Positions 27,865 through 37,977 of a stretch of DNA of 64,000 bases are shown one piece after another (the stretch's first letter is position 1; each line of letters begins with the position of its first letter). A program made the position numbers and the translations under genes. Source of the stretch: Emiliania huxleyi CCMP1516 (Eukaryota > Haptophyta > Isochrysidales > Noelaerhabdaceae); assembly GCF_000372725.1 (NCBI RefSeq), contig NW_005198244.1, positions 107,090 to 171,089 on the forward strand, written 5' to 3'. The notes under the pieces were generated by a model that was not told the DNA's origin, ran no database searches, and saw only the letters and a list, made by a program, of their open reading frames with translations.

Positions 27865-28932
27865 TCAGCCCTCCACCGGAAACTCTCGGCGCATCGCCTC
27901 CACGTACGCCTCCTCGCTCGCCAGCGCCTTCCCTCCGTCGAGCCGGTCTAGCAGCGCCACCACCCTCCGCGTCGCGCGCCCGTCTCCCCACCCGCCGAGC
28001 CCCACCTCCGAGAAGCGGCGCCAGTCGGCGAGCGCGATCTCGTGCGCCTCCTGCAGCGCCTCTAGGCTCGGCGGCGAGTCGCCCTGCGCACGCAGCAGCC
28101 CGCTCAGCTCGGCATGGTACCTTCGCAGCAGCGCCTGCTCCTCTGAGGCGGACGCCTCCACGTTGAAGAAGTAGGCGAGGTCCTTGGCGACGCAGCCCTT
28201 GCCGCAGTACTGGAAGTCGTAGACCAGCGGCACCGCCTCGCCGCCCTCGCCCGTGCAGTACAGTATGTTCGCGCCCTTTGCGTCGCCGTGGCAGACCGCC
28301 TGCATCGGGTCTGCCTTGAGACGAAGGTCGATCGCTCGCGCAGCGAGCTTCAAACGCCCGATCCAGCCGCCGCTGCCCATCCGCGCGTGCTCCTCCGGCC
28401 GAGTGTCGAGGTGCCAGTATGTGCCTTGCGCTTGCAGCCCGCTCTCGACGGCGGCGTCCGCCCGCTCGCTTCCCCAGTACGCCGCGTGCAACTTGGCGAG
28501 CCACGAGACAAAGGCGGCCGAGTCGCCTCGGTGGCTGCTGCGTCCCTCGAGCCGCGTCATGCAGATGGTGACGTTCTCGCCGCGCGACGTCTCTACGTGC
28601 AGCGGCGTCGGCACGATTGCGCCGGCGGAGAGGAGCCTCTCCGCGTGACCTCGGCTGTAGAACGCCGCCTCCACATCGTACGAGTCCTTCTTGCGCTGGT
28701 CGCCGATGCTGCTGCAACGTTGCGGAAGCTCGACTCGCTTGGCGACGATCGACACGTCGCCGCGCTTCGTCTTGGCGCTGAGCCGATACACACTGCCCAT
28801 CCCGGCCCAGAGCGAAGCAATCGCCGTCGCTGCCACGCCGACGATCTCGGTCGCGGCGATCGGCGGCAAGCCAGCCTGCGAGAAGCGCGGCAGGCACGCG
28901 GTGAGGAGCCGCTTCGCCTCCTCCTCGTTCAT
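27865..28932 (-). CDS. CHK/EcKinase-like (APH-fold) small-molecule kinase
   Basis: A 355-residue protein kinase-like phosphotransferase, probably acting on a small hydroxylated substrate. It is intronless. The start MNEEEAKRLLTACLP at 28932 is preferred to the longer in-frame extension because the extension is low-quality sequence. Visible motifs are a glycine-containing loop (GMGSVYRLSAK), the ATP-lysine segment SIVAKRVELP, Brenner's motif VCHGDAKGANILYC (catalytic Asp and Asn) and the metal-binding LVYDFQYCGKGCVAKDLAYF. The spacing matches the EcKinase/CHK group rather than true choline kinases. No targeting peptide or TM segment. The substrate cannot be told from sequence. Confidence 0.85.
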   Translation of the reverse strand: MNEEEAKRLLTACLPRFSQAGLPPIAATEIVGVAATAIASLWAGMGSVYRLSAKTKRGDVSIVAKRVELPQRCSSIGDQRKKDSYDVEAAFYSRGHAERLLSAGAIVPTPLHVETSRGENVTICMTRLEGRSSHRGDSAAFVSWLAKLHAAYWGSERADAAVESGLQAQGTYWHLDTRPEEHARMGSGGWIGRLKLAARAIDLRLKADPMQAVCHGDAKGANILYCTGEGGEAVPLVYDFQYCGKGCVAKDLAYFFNVEASASEEQALLRRYHAELSGLLRAQGDSPPSLEALQEAHEIALADWRRFSEVGLGGWGDGRATRRVVALLDRLDGGKALASEEAYVEAMRREFPVEG

Positions 28933-29319
28933 GGCGGGGGGCACAAGTACGCCGGAGACTCCCCGCCGCACACAGCTCTCGAGGTCTCGAGGTTGATGAG
29001 ATATTCGCTTATTCGCAATTTTCAATTGAACTGAAGGTGGAGTCGAATCGAGTCTACTCTTGACACGCCGCTCGTGAGGGGTGCGTGCGTTGTGTTCTTG
29101 TGCCGTACACACGCTTCCTCTTACGACGAAAGGTCGGGAAGATGTTGGGACCGTCTGAAAGAGTTCATTTCATAAAACCGTCTGAAACTAAAAGGACCGA
29201 CTCTTCCACAGGTGCTTCCTGAGGTGCACGATGCGCACCGGGCGCGGTTACGAGCAGCTTGAATGAAGGTGGCGACGAAAAGGCGGTCACAAAGTCAACA
29301 GCGCCCTGGCGCACGCAAA

Positions 29320-29383
29320 GGAGTGCGGAGGCACGGTGCTCAGCGTGGCCTTCTCACCCGACGGAACGACGGTCGCAACGTCT
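29320..29383 (+). pseudogene. WD40-repeat fragment
   Basis: The frame gives GGTVLSVAFSPDGTTVATS, a typical WD40 blade strand, with no second blade and no full gene around it. An element A copy begins right after it. Confidence 0.45.
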
Positions 29384-29384
29384 C

Positions 29385-29500
29385 CACTGACACACACAAA
29401 GTGGTGGGGCAAGGCCAAGGGGGGGCGACATCCACATCTCCACCACTCCACGCCCGGGACGCACGGGCAAGGAGCCCCACGGCATTCAAAGTGCAAGCAA
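29385..29500 (+). repeat. dispersed element A, copy
   Basis: ACACACAAAGTGGTGGGGCA, then CCACATCTCCACC, GGAGCCCCACGGCATTCAAA and GTGCAAG match the family in the same order as at 17232-17525. Confidence 0.8.
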
Positions 29501-29947
29501 GCACCAGCAACCTGCACCCCACAGACTCCCTCCCTCCCAGACACAACCCGCACAGTACCCCCACACCACAGCGCTAGGACGAGGTGTGGCGCTTCTCGTC
29601 GTTCGTGCTTGCAACGTGTTGCGCACCTGCGAGAGATTTTTAGCAATACCAAACAACTCTAACACTCACACGTCATTTGGGGCGTGTCTTTTTTGTTTTT
29701 GTTGCAACTCGCAACTGGGTGTTCAACTGCGTGGCGCGCGACGTAACAACTGTAACACACGTATTGGAAACGGCTATGGGCTAAAAGGATATTCCTATGG
29801 GCCTGCGCACTCCAAGTGCAGTGGGGTGCGTGTGTATTTTTGTTGTGCGAGTGTGTACTTTGCATGAAGGGCCGGGGCACGCGATTAATAAACGCAAGAA
29901 GAGTGCACACCGAAAGCAACCGCTCAGACTCTCTCCCCGGGACGGGC

Positions 29948-30763
29948 CTAGTCGCCCGCAGGGTGGCGCTGCTGACGCCACCGCTGGACCGAGCCGGCGA
30001 CCACGGAGAGGAGCGTGGTCCAGAGGAGGCCGGCGACGGAGAGGAAGACCACCTTGTACCGCTGTGGCACCAGCGAGAACTGCACGCACTGCACCGGCAG
30101 CCAGTACAGCAGCGAGCGCGAGTAGAGCTTCCGGAAGCCCGCCTGCGGGCGTGAACCGCGCGGGGTGAAGACAGGCACGCGAACACAATGGCGGGACGCG
30201 AGGCGCGAGGGGAATGGGACGCCCATGCGCATCTAGGCAGCCCCGCCCGCGCGCGAGAGACCGTCTCTCCCAGCGACAGCCCCTGGATGACTCCGGTGCA
30301 GAGCCAGAAGAGCGGGAAGTAGACGAGCGGAGAGACGACGAACTGGTTGACCGCCACGCGCTTTGCGGTCGCGAGGCGGCCCGCAAACGTGGCGACCACC
30401 CAGAGCAATATTGGCGGCTGCAGAATGCCGCGAAAGCAGGTCTCGCAAGCCACAAAAGAGACACCGCGCCGAGCATCGTACGACCGCGACTGGCTCCTGC
30501 AGTCGCAAGTGAGGGGTTGTGTGGCCCATGCGCAGTGGCCGGGCTAGTGGCAGAGCGGAAGCGATTCAATGGGCCATATCGCACAGAACGGAGCGTGTGG
30601 GCCATATCGCGAACCATTGTGCCACGGCGTCGCCGGCGAATGCGAGCGAGGCAGCTGTGGCGACGCGGGTCTCGAGCGGATGGCTGGTCAGAGCCTGATC
30701 GTACAGGGTGAGGAGAAGCGGCGCGGAACTGTGCCCGACACTGGCGAGCGCGGTGTTGAGCAT
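29948..30763 (-). CDS. Mpv17/PMP22-family membrane protein
   Basis: Small four-TM protein of mitochondrial or peroxisomal membranes. Exon 1, from MLNTALASVGHSS at 30763, has YDQALTSHPLETRVATAAS and LAFAGDAVAQ, the classic N-terminus. A middle exon has YDARRGVSFVACETCFRG, ILQPPILLWVVATFAG and VNQFVVSPLVYFPLFWLCTG. The last exon has AGFRKLYSRSLLYWLPVQCV and FSLVPQRYKVVFLSVAGLLW, TTLLSVVAG, ending with the stop at 29948-29950. The W-x(2)-P and P-x(2)-R-x(3) core of the family is present as YWLPVQ...VPQRYK. The second intron starts GCGGGG and its acceptor is followed by GCGGGC, again a GC-AG intron with short matching flanks. The first intron contains a duplicated GCGATATGGCCCA. Confidence 0.85.
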
Positions 30764-31288
30764 CTGAGCTGGACCGGCACACCGATGCAGCGCAGGTGGG
30801 GACCCTGTGCTTCCCCCATGATCTTCGATTTTTTTGAAATCTTCTGACAAACGTGGACACCTACTGTAGTCAGCCGACTGGGGCCTAGATTACTAGCCTA
30901 GAACCTTACTGCCGACTGCCCTCTCGAGCTGGCCCGCCCCTCCCTTACCCCCACCGGATCCCCCGGGGCTGAGTCCACGGTCAGGGTGCCGAGCTATTGT
31001 GTAAACGCTCCGTAGAGAGCCACCAGCCGGAGAGTGGCTCAGCCGACAGCCCCAGGCCCGGCGGGCCCCAGGTCCCACAACCTCTGAGACCGCCTAAGCA
31101 CATCCTAAGCGGCCCGCTAAGCGGGGGGGCGCTTAGGGTGCTTAGGTGCTTAGGTCGCCCTCGCGAGCGTAGCTACGTGCTGACATTATCATACGAGTGA
31201 TCCAGAGTACCCACATGATGTGCCTGCCTATCGCTAAGCACGGGATTGCGGCCTCACAACGCTCACGATCCGGTTGAGCCCTCGAATA
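30764..31288. other. intergenic stretch with palindromic GCTTAGG cluster
   Basis: No gene seen. It includes the inverted-repeat cluster at about 31091-31155. Confidence 0.6.
31091..31155. repeat. inverted-repeat cluster CCTAAGC/GCTTAGG
   Basis: Three CCTAAGC-like units are followed by four GCTTAGG-like units around a GCGGGGGGGC centre, allowing a long imperfect hairpin. Confidence 0.6.
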
Positions 31289-31846
31289 TCACACGCATGC
31301 ACGTGGGGTGCCGGGACGGCTACATTTCAGCGTCGCACGCATCCGCCAGCGCTGCGAACTCCTTGTCCATCCGATTTTTGTACGTTTGCATCGCTGACTT
31401 GCCTCCTCCGCATCTACATGGTCCAGGAGATCGCCATCAAAGACCCAAGCTACAGAGTGGAAGCCGCGGTCGTCGGGACCACTGCCAAACCTGCCAGAGA
31501 CAAGGTACTCCAAGCGCTCGTCGTCTTCATCGACAGGGTTCCTCAGCGCCACCGCAGTCATCTGGCTCGGGTCACAGTAGCGCATGCCGAGCACCTCTTC
31601 AATCTCCAGCAAGGCTGCATCCGTTGACCCGGCAACCTTATCGCTGGCGAGTGGTGGCAGACGGCCGACCGCCCGCATGCACTTGCGTCGATGGCAAGCC
31701 TTCTCGGTGTGATCGGAGTTCCAGTTCCACCCGGCAGCACAAGTGGTCTTGCCGCATTTATCGCATCTATCCGCCCGCCGCGGTGCCGGCTTAGAAGGCT
31801 GAAGCGAAGCGCGGAACGCCCAAATTTGAGCGTTTCGAGCGGTTGT
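31289..31846 (-). CDS. zinc-finger-like hypothetical protein (possible mobile-element remnant)
   Basis: The minus frame is open from about 31846 and reads QIWAFRASLQPSKPAPRRAD, then RCDKCGKTTCAAGWNWNSDH and TEKACHRRKC. The Cys/His spacing (C-x2-C-x4-C ... H-x4-C-x4-C) suggests one or two zinc sites. It continues through EIEEVLGMRYCDPSQMTAVA and GFHSVAWVFDGDLLDHVD. No initiating ATG is seen before the zinc segment; the first ATG follows it. I recognise no named family. The residue composition is unlike the Arg/Ala/Pro shadows nearby, which argues that it is or was coding. Confidence 0.45.
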   Translation of the reverse strand, partial: TTARNAQIWAFRASLQPSKPAPRRADRCDKCGKTTCAAGWNWNSDHTEKACHRRKCMRAVGRLPPLASDKVAGSTDAALLEIEEVLGMRYCDPSQMTAVALRNPVDEDDERLEYLVSGRFGSGPDDRGFHSVAWVFDGDLLDHVDAEEASQRCKRTKIGWTRSSQRWRMRATLKCSRPGTPRACV

Positions 31847-32167
31847 TCATGGCGCAAGGGGTACGCAAAAAAACTAACTTCTGAGCGTCGAAGTTACTTC
31901 GAAAAGTAAGCTGTTACTTCGAGAGAGCTCGCGGAGAGCTTTTACATGGTGTGTTTAACGTCGTGTGGCTCCCAGGGGTTGCCCGTTTACACGGTGGGGG
32001 CCCGGGGCTGGCACCCTGACCGTGGACTCAGCCCCGGCCCGATCCCCCGGCCCCGCATGCATGGACATGGACCATGCAACCCCCCCCCCCCCCCCTCCCC
32101 CCCAAAGGAAACCATGATACTTTCACGTTACGCGTTAGTCTGCCCGCACGCCCGGGAGGCATCCTCC
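31847..32167. other. intergenic, C/G homopolymer tract
   Basis: Contains a C-run of about 14 near 32080-32094 and a direct repeat of text found near 30955 (GGGGCTGAGTCCACGGTCAG in inverse orientation). No gene seen. Confidence 0.5.
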
Positions 32168-33307
32168 TCAGCTCGCCTTTGCCTTTTGGGCCGCTGGCAT
32201 TTGGGCCTCTGGCCGGCTCGGCCTCCTCGCGTCGCACGCGGAGAGCAGAGGCGACGGCGGTGGCGAGGAGGGCCGCAGCGCGTCCTGCAGGCAGCCGCGC
32301 GAGCCTCCGCTGCGCAGCTTGAGCCGCGCGCAAAAGTGGGAGACGGTGAGCGGTCGCGCGAGCTCGCGCGAGAGGCGGAGCGAGGAGAGCGGGTCGACAA
32401 ACGCGCCGGAGAGCAGCTCGAGCGAGTGCGAGGCGCGCCGCACCGCGGACGTCCGCGGGCCGGAGGCGCGCCGCCGGGCCGTCGTCGGCGACTGCGCGGC
32501 GCGGTAGCTAGCGGCGAGGCTCTTTGCGCCGCGGAGCAGGGCGGCGACGTTGAAGGCGGTGAAGAGGCAGAAGGAGGTGCCGGTAATCCGGCCGGCGATC
32601 GGGCCGTGCGCCTCGCAGATTGCGGGCGCGAGCCGCCATGCGAGCGGCAGAAAGTGGACGAACCGTGTCCACACGATGAAGGAGAAGGCGCAGACCTGCA
32701 CGAGCAGCTCGACGCGGGCGATGCGGTCGCTCGGGCGGAGGGGCACGAGCGGGAGGGTGGTGTAGTAGGGCAGCGCCGCGCCGAGGAGCAGCGCCGTGAG
32801 CAGCTGCACGTCAGCGTTGTCCGAGAGGTACAAGTGCGCCACAGAGCCGCCGAGCAGGCCGAGCGAGTGGTGGAGGAGGATGTACGGCGCGAGGGCCATC
32901 GCGTCGGCGGAGTGGAAGGGAGCGGTCGCGCGCGCAGGCCACGCGCGCGCGTGGGCGATCTGGAGCGCGTGCTGCACGCCCTCGCCAATCTCAAAGCTGA
33001 GTCCGAGCAGGAAGAGCCGCGGGCTGCCAAGGAGAAAGGACAGCAGCGCGATGCCGGCGCCACAGCCGTGATGCGCAAGGATGAGGTACTCCATGCAGTG
33101 CGCGAACATCGCATCCTCCTCGCTCCTCGCCGCAACGGAGCCAGAGCCGTCCGCCCGCGCGCGCTGCAGGACGTGCGCCCTGCCTCCCGGAAAGCGACCG
33201 ACGTACCAGCGGACGAGAGCGAAGATGGGAGACCGCGGCTGGGAGAGCGCGAACCAGGCGACGGCCTGGCAGGAGGCGAGCAGGACCAGAGAGGCGGCGA
33301 GGTGCAT
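32168..33307 (-). CDS. multi-pass membrane protein, family uncertain
   Basis: A 379-residue intronless frame starting MHLAASLVLLASCQAVAW at 33307; that hydrophobic start is a signal peptide or first TM. About seven hydrophobic segments follow (GAGIALLSFLLGSPRLFLLG, APYILLHHSLGLLGGSVAHL, LLTALLLGAALPYYTTLPLV, FSFIVWTRFVHFLPLAW, FCLFTAFNVAALL). Paired histidines (ILAHHGCG, LLHHSLGLLGG) and the layout recall TLC-domain proteins, but the match is weak. The last 90 residues are Arg/Ser/Pro-rich, cytosolic and low-complexity. Confidence 0.65.
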   Translation of the reverse strand: MHLAASLVLLASCQAVAWFALSQPRSPIFALVRWYVGRFPGGRAHVLQRARADGSGSVAARSEEDAMFAHCMEYLILAHHGCGAGIALLSFLLGSPRLFLLGLSFEIGEGVQHALQIAHARAWPARATAPFHSADAMALAPYILLHHSLGLLGGSVAHLYLSDNADVQLLTALLLGAALPYYTTLPLVPLRPSDRIARVELLVQVCAFSFIVWTRFVHFLPLAWRLAPAICEAHGPIAGRITGTSFCLFTAFNVAALLRGAKSLAASYRAAQSPTTARRRASGPRTSAVRRASHSLELLSGAFVDPLSSLRLSRELARPLTVSHFCARLKLRSGGSRGCLQDALRPSSPPPSPLLSACDARRPSRPEAQMPAAQKAKAS

Positions 33308-33474
33308 TATCGGTCGGTAGACCCGGGACACTCCTTCCCTTGCAGAAGTCCTTGAGGCGCGAAGCGCGCTGTGTTTTCTTTTTTTGAGATTCCGCTTTTG
33401 AAATTGTTGCTTAGAGTCTGCTCCTCACTGGTGTGCTGCTAGTGCACTGCTGGCCTAGGGAATTAGAGTTCCGT

Positions 33475-33575
33475 TTAAAGGGGGAAGCCGGCCCAAAACC
33501 CAAAACCCGCCCCTTTTTGGGGGGGAAAAGGGGGGCACCGGGGTCCCCCGGGGAAAAGCGGGGGCCCGGGCCCTA
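33475..33575. other. homopolymer-rich junk, probable contig join
   Basis: A stretch of runs (AAAGGGGGAAG, CCCCTTTTTGGGGGG, AAAAGGGGGGCACC, GGGGTCCCCCGGGG) unlike anything else in the window except its first 30 bases. It interrupts a coding fragment that ends exactly at its right edge. I read it as low-quality sequence at a join. Confidence 0.6.
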
Positions 33576-33712
33576 ACGCGAGCGTGGCGGAGAGGTAGAA
33601 GGCGGGCTTGACCACTGCGAGGGTCGAGCTGAGCTCGTCCGCCTCCTCAAAGTCAATCTCGATCAGCGCGTCAAAGGAGAAGAATCGAACAGAGCCCTGC
33701 CAGGTTGTTATA
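33576..33712 (-). pseudogene. truncated fragment of a membrane-protein family (paralogue of 59271-60089)
   Basis: The minus strand reads FSFDALIEIDFEEADELSS and TLAVVKPAFYLSATLAL, then stops at the junk at 33575. The text KPAFYLSATLAL recurs at the start of the plus-strand frame at 59277. Just upstream, the frame LRKQELEMLVSRYNNLAG may be a previous exon. Confidence 0.5.
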
Positions 33713-33813
33713 GCGGGAGACGAGCATCTCGAGCTCCTGCTTCCGCAGCGCGAGTGCCTACGAAGAGCGGGTGGGGCACGCCGTGCTGCGCCGTCGCCGG
33801 CGGGGCAGGCAGC

Positions 33814-34515
33814 TCACATGTGCGCCGTTTGTCGTATGTCGAAGATGAGGCGGTCTTTGTCAGCCGCAAGCATTGCCGCCAACCACACCGGCGCCAAGGG
33901 GCGTCCTGCGAGCACCACTCTGGGAACGGCTCCGCTGTGAACCGCTCCGACGAGCAGCTGTGAAGCGGTGCACGAACCAGTCGGCCGGAGTGGAACCGCG
34001 GCGATGGACGCGCACGTTTCGCCGCCGGCAGCATGTCGGCCCGGCACACAGCTCACAGGTACTCCAAGGGCACGTGCGGCCCAATCATCCTCCTGCTGCG
34101 CCACATGGGCAGCTCGGCCCTCCTGCAGCGACAGCCATGACCGCGTCGACCAGCTCGCCTCGTCCTCGTGCTGCCGCTTCGAGAGCTTGTTGCGCACCTT
34201 GTCCTTCATCTGGCAGAACAGCCGCTTGACCGCGTCGCACCACCCGCCGAAGGTTTCGAACAGGTACATCTGCACGTCGGTGTCCGAGCGCGAGAGGGCG
34301 TGCGCGTAGTCCGCCTTCTTGTACGCCACGTAGCCGCCGCCGTCGCTCGGCCTGAAGTCACCGTCCCCGACCGACAGCGCCGCGCTGCTCGAGGCCGAAG
34401 ACGTCCGCGCTCGTGCCGGGCTCGGTGTTGCCGAGGCCAATGAAAAAGCGCCTCGCTGGCCGACGTCCCCCGGGTTGCCGCCCGCCGCGCTTTTTTGTTG
34501 GCGTGAACCGCACAC
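33814..34515 (-). CDS. hypothetical protein
   Basis: A 233-residue frame. The central part looks genuinely coding (GGGYVAYKKADYAHALSRSD, VQMYLFETFGGWCDAVKRLF, CQMKDKVRNKLSKRQHEDEA, SWSTRSWLSL). The Met at 34515 is followed by a low-complexity Ser/Ala stretch. Multicopy algal proteins with a similar ETFGG...RNKLS...W layout are familiar to me but unnamed, possibly mobile-element derived. The C-terminal third is less convincing. Confidence 0.45.
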   Translation of the reverse strand: MCGSRQQKSAAGGNPGDVGQRGAFSLASATPSPARARTSSASSSAALSVGDGDFRPSDGGGYVAYKKADYAHALSRSDTDVQMYLFETFGGWCDAVKRLFCQMKDKVRNKLSKRQHEDEASWSTRSWLSLQEGRAAHVAQQEDDWAARALGVPVSCVPGRHAAGGETCASIAAVPLRPTGSCTASQLLVGAVHSGAVPRVVLAGRPLAPVWLAAMLAADKDRLIFDIRQTAHM

Positions 34516-35593
34516 TGGGCAAATCGGCCGATTCCCCTCCCGCTAAATCATCACGGCCCCGTAACACCCTCCGCGCGCGGTCAAAGGCTTCCCAGGGCCG
34601 GTCCATGACATGAACCGATAGACACAAGCAAAAAAAACCGCACCTCTAAGCTTATCGGGCACCCCGAGGCCCATACGGCGTCCCGGCGGGCCCCGGCGGA
34701 GGTCCGGCGCGGCGCTCCAAATCCGCACTTCGCGAGCTTCTACGGGAGTTCACGCGGCCTCTCCGCCTCGTGAGGCACACCCCACACCCACCACGAGCCC
34801 TGGGGCCGTGGGCGGACCTTTGGCCGCGGCGTCCGGAGCTTTAGTCGTCGAACATCGGCCGCCAACTAGGCCGTCGAGCGAACGTGTCCGGAGAGGCTCT
34901 CGGATGGGTCCGGCAGCGGTCCCATGGACCCAGAAGCTCGCCCCGGCGGAGCACTCACGGCTCGACCCCCGCCCCTGGTCACCCAGACGTGCCCTTGGAC
35001 AGCCGTAGGGGCTCGCATGACGACGTTGGCGCCCGCGACGACGCCCTCCCCGACGACATCGCATCTGGCAGACTACTTGGGCGCGGCCCCGGCGCGGAGG
35101 ATCACATGGTTTGGGACTCTGAGCGATGGCAGAGGCCTTTTACTGCAAACGAGGACGCCCCGCGAGGCCCCGTTGGCCGGGAGTAGTGAGTGGGACCATA
35201 AACAAGCACTATATCCCCTACCGCGACCAGCCCACACACAGCCCAAACCGCTGCCAAACCGGCCCTGGTCACGCAGGCGGGGAGGCTGCCGGGGCGCCCA
35301 AACAGTCCCTCACGAACGCCACACGGGCCACCACGGCCCGTCCGGCGGCCCGAGTGCCGCCCCACACCCGCCCGACGCCCTCGGCCAGCCAGCGCCCACT
35401 CTGAGAGGCTTCACCGCCGCCAGCGCGCCGAGCGCGCCGCCCTCTCCTCGCGCCACACGGGCCCCTGGCCGCACGCCCGAGAGGCGGCCCATAATTTGAG
35501 TCGAGACGCGCCGCCGGCCAGCCAGCAGCTCGCCCGCCACCCGCAGAGTGCCGCCGCCGCCCCCAGCCCGCACTGGAGAGGCTCTCCCGGCCG
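34516..35593. other. stretch without identifiable gene
   Basis: GC-rich with overlapping frames on both strands. None has a recognisable domain and none is clearly preferred. Confidence 0.4.
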
Positions 35594-36166
35594 CTAGCCG
35601 CTGTCGCGTCGCCCGGCGGCTGCGCTGGCAGCGTGGCGGTGAGGGCGGTGGGGGAGATGGCGGCGGCGGGCTGGGGAGGGCGGTGGCGGTGAGGGAGGTG
35701 GCGGCGACGGGGGCGAGGGTGACGGTGGCGGCGGGCTCGGTGGCGGCGGCGAGGGCGGCGGCGGCGAGGGCGGCGGCGGTGAGGGCGGAGGGGGAGAGGG
35801 CGGGGGAGGGCTCGGCGGTGGCGGAGACGGGGGTGGTGGCGAGGGCGGCGGAGGCGAGGGCGGGGGCGGGCTCGGAGGCGGTGGTGACGGGGGTGGCGGC
35901 GAGGGCGGCGGTGGCGAGGGAGGCGGCGGCGATGGCGGGGGCGGGCTTGGGGGCGGAGGGCTGGGCGGTGGTGGTGATGGTGGCGGAGGGCTCGCCGGCA
36001 TTGGTTTTTTGCTTTCGCGGCGAGTTTTGTCGTGTAGAAAAATAAAAGTACCTTCTGGCAGCTGCGAGACGTGCTTTCTGCTTTCTCGGAGCGACAGCGC
36101 CTCAAAGTAAAAGGGGCGGATGGAGGTGGGGGGCGATCGCTGAAGGGGGGCCCCAGCGCGCCCCAA
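35594..36166 (-). CDS. proline-rich (SPPPP)n protein or frame
   Basis: 190 residues. A normal-looking head (RPFYFEALSLRESRKHVSQL, GTFIFLHDKTRRESKKPMP) is followed by about 20 SPPPP units and an Arg/His-rich end. SPPPP stretches occur in pherophorin- and extensin-like wall proteins of algae, but here the repeat DNA also opens the other frames, so coding status is uncertain. No signal peptide or second domain is visible. Confidence 0.35.
   Translation of the reverse strand: MGRAGAPLQRSPPTSIRPFYFEALSLRESRKHVSQLPEGTFIFLHDKTRRESKKPMPASPPPPSPPPPSPPPPSPPPPSPPPPSPPPPSPPPPSPPPPSPPPPSPPPPSPPPPSPPPPSPPPPSPPPPSPPPPSPPPPSPPPPSPPPPSPSPPSPPPPSPPPPSPARRRHLPHRPHRHAASAAAGRRDSG
35640..35990. repeat. GGCGGYGAGGG-type tandem repeat
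   Basis: Degenerate 12-15 base units (GGTGGCGGCGAGGGCGGCGG and variants) over 350 bases, matching the (SPPPP)n coding of the minus strand. Confidence 0.85.
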
Positions 36167-37977
36167 GAACGGTGGGGTGCCCTCGACTGCGCGTCCGAGT
36201 CACTTGGGCGGGCGACGGCAGGCGCTTCATCAGGTGGCTCCACTAGCTTTTAGTGGTGGGTTGACAGGGAGACATTCTTTGTAAATTGTACGGAATGCCG
36301 GCTCGTGCACGCGGTCGCGTACGACGGCTACCCGATCAGGAGTTCCGGCTCAACCTAGACAGGAAGAGTCGTGGAGGCAGGTGACGCTCGGCGCCGGCGG
36401 CGCGGCCCCGCCCACCAGCGGCGAAGACAGCGACGGTGTGGCGAGCGTCGCACGCAGGTCGCACGGTGAGGCTCTGCCTCTGGGGACGCGCTGCCGTCCA
36501 GCGCGACCGACATCGGCGGCGCGGTCGCCACCGGCGGCGTCGTCGAGGGGGGCGTTCTGTACATCACCATACACACACACGTACTAGCTAGCACGTACAG
36601 CTAACGTCATATGCATATGGTACATTGGCATAGACAGAGACAAGAGGCAGAGACAGTGGCCCACTGGGGTAGAGACAGGGGCATGGGCAGTGAGAGGCAG
36701 ATACATACCACAGGTCAGAGACAGAAACAGGGCCCCCTTGACTGGTGCCCGAAGCATGCGCTACTTCTGAACGGACAGAAAGCGAGCAGTGTTCGCCCGA
36801 AGAGGCACAGTCTAAACGAACGTGTAGCCGCGCGCAGACCATTTGGCCTTGAAGCGCAGTTCCTTGTCGGCAGCGTAGCTCCCAAATCTGTCGTCCAACT
36901 TGCATGCGGGCCTTCACTTCCGTCTTGTTCTCTGACATGTTGATGATCGAGTTCAATCGTACCTATAATAGGGGGCGGTGGATGGCGGAAGAGTGATATT
37001 CACGGGCGGGGGGGAGGGGGGGGGGGGTGCTCCATATTAGGTCAAATTTCGTAATTAATTATTATGCTAATTAACGAGACTTGAGAACAATCTCGGGCAA
37101 TCTCGGGTGGCGCATCAGAATGAGCGATAGAGCGCCTCCACAAAGAGGTGCGGAAGTGCCATGCCGGTCTCGGAAGCGATCTCGGGTAACTTCGGGCAAT
37201 TAATTATGCTAATTGACGAAATCTCGGATGGTCTCGTCAATTTAGTCAACTCGCAATGATGCCCCAGCGCATTCCCACGAATTTCGTCAAAGTTCCGTTA
37301 ATATGTTAATTGACGAAATCTTGGCTGAATCTCGGCAATCTCGGCTAATCTCCTGCTCTGATTGCTGCACATCGTGTTCCGGGCCACTAGTGCTGCTTCT
37401 CTCTGGCTTTGAGAGCGTCTTTGAGGGGGGATCACGAGGGAGGGGGGCTCAAGAGGGCCGCACCTACTCGCAGCGCACACGACTTGAGGCCCAGCACCAA
37501 AAACACCGCGGCACGCCCGTCTCGCCCACGTTGTTTTGGATCTGCGAGGGCGCAGGCGGCGAGCGTCAGCAGCATAAAATGGGATGAGCATGGCGCGGGC
37601 TTGTTTTGGGGGTCGCGAGGGCGCAGTAGGCATGGATGCGACCCGCGGCCGCGCGCTGAGCAGCGCTACGACCGGCAATCCGATTGTCAGATTCGCGGCG
37701 CTCGATCCTCGGAGCCGCTCGTGCGGCGGTCGCAGCACGGCGTGCAGCCGGGCACGGGCTCGCTGCAGTGGTGGTTGTGGGGCGAGGCGAGAGCGCACGC
37801 GCGGGGGCAGCTGCGTCGCGCCGGGCGAGGGGCGAGGCGAGAGGCATTCATGCACCTGCAAACGAGGCGGTTGTGATTACGCCTTCGTTGTGAGTGAGTG
37901 TGTGTGTGTACTTGTTACGTGAAAACCCGCTGGGACCCGGACGCCAGCACACACGGCTAGATTTCATGGCGGGCCGC
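36167..37977. other. gene-poor stretch with simple repeats
   Basis: Contains a purine-rich CAGAGACAGRGGCA-type array (about 36630-36735), a G tract near 37010-37027 and the ATCTCGGG/TTAATT array at 37055-37350. No supported gene. Confidence 0.5.
37055..37350. repeat. ATCTCGGG and TTAATT-GACGAAATCTCGG repeats
   Basis: TGCTAATTGACGAAATCTCGG-like text appears three times, mixed with CAATCTCGGG units. The same simple motif fills introns of the TDA3-like, ferroportin and exonuclease genes. Confidence 0.75.

Larger units (their letters stand above)
29113..29947. other. intergenic stretch with element A copy and a WD40-like remnant
   Basis: A short segment at about 29320-29383 reads GGTVLSVAFSPDGTTVATS, a WD40-type strand, and is followed immediately by an element A copy (29385-29500). 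The resumed text near 29578 (DEVWRFSSFVLATCC) has no recognised match. The remainder is AT-richer than the rest of the window and shows no gene. Confidence 0.5.

Noticed and set aside
34516..35100. Possible rRNA or spacer fragment because of high GC and conserved-looking text
   Set aside because: I recognise no universal rRNA core segments in either orientation.
35594..36166. Confident call as a secreted cell-wall (pherophorin/extensin) protein
   Set aside because: No signal peptide or flanking domain is visible and the repeat DNA opens several frames, so only a low-confidence entry is kept.
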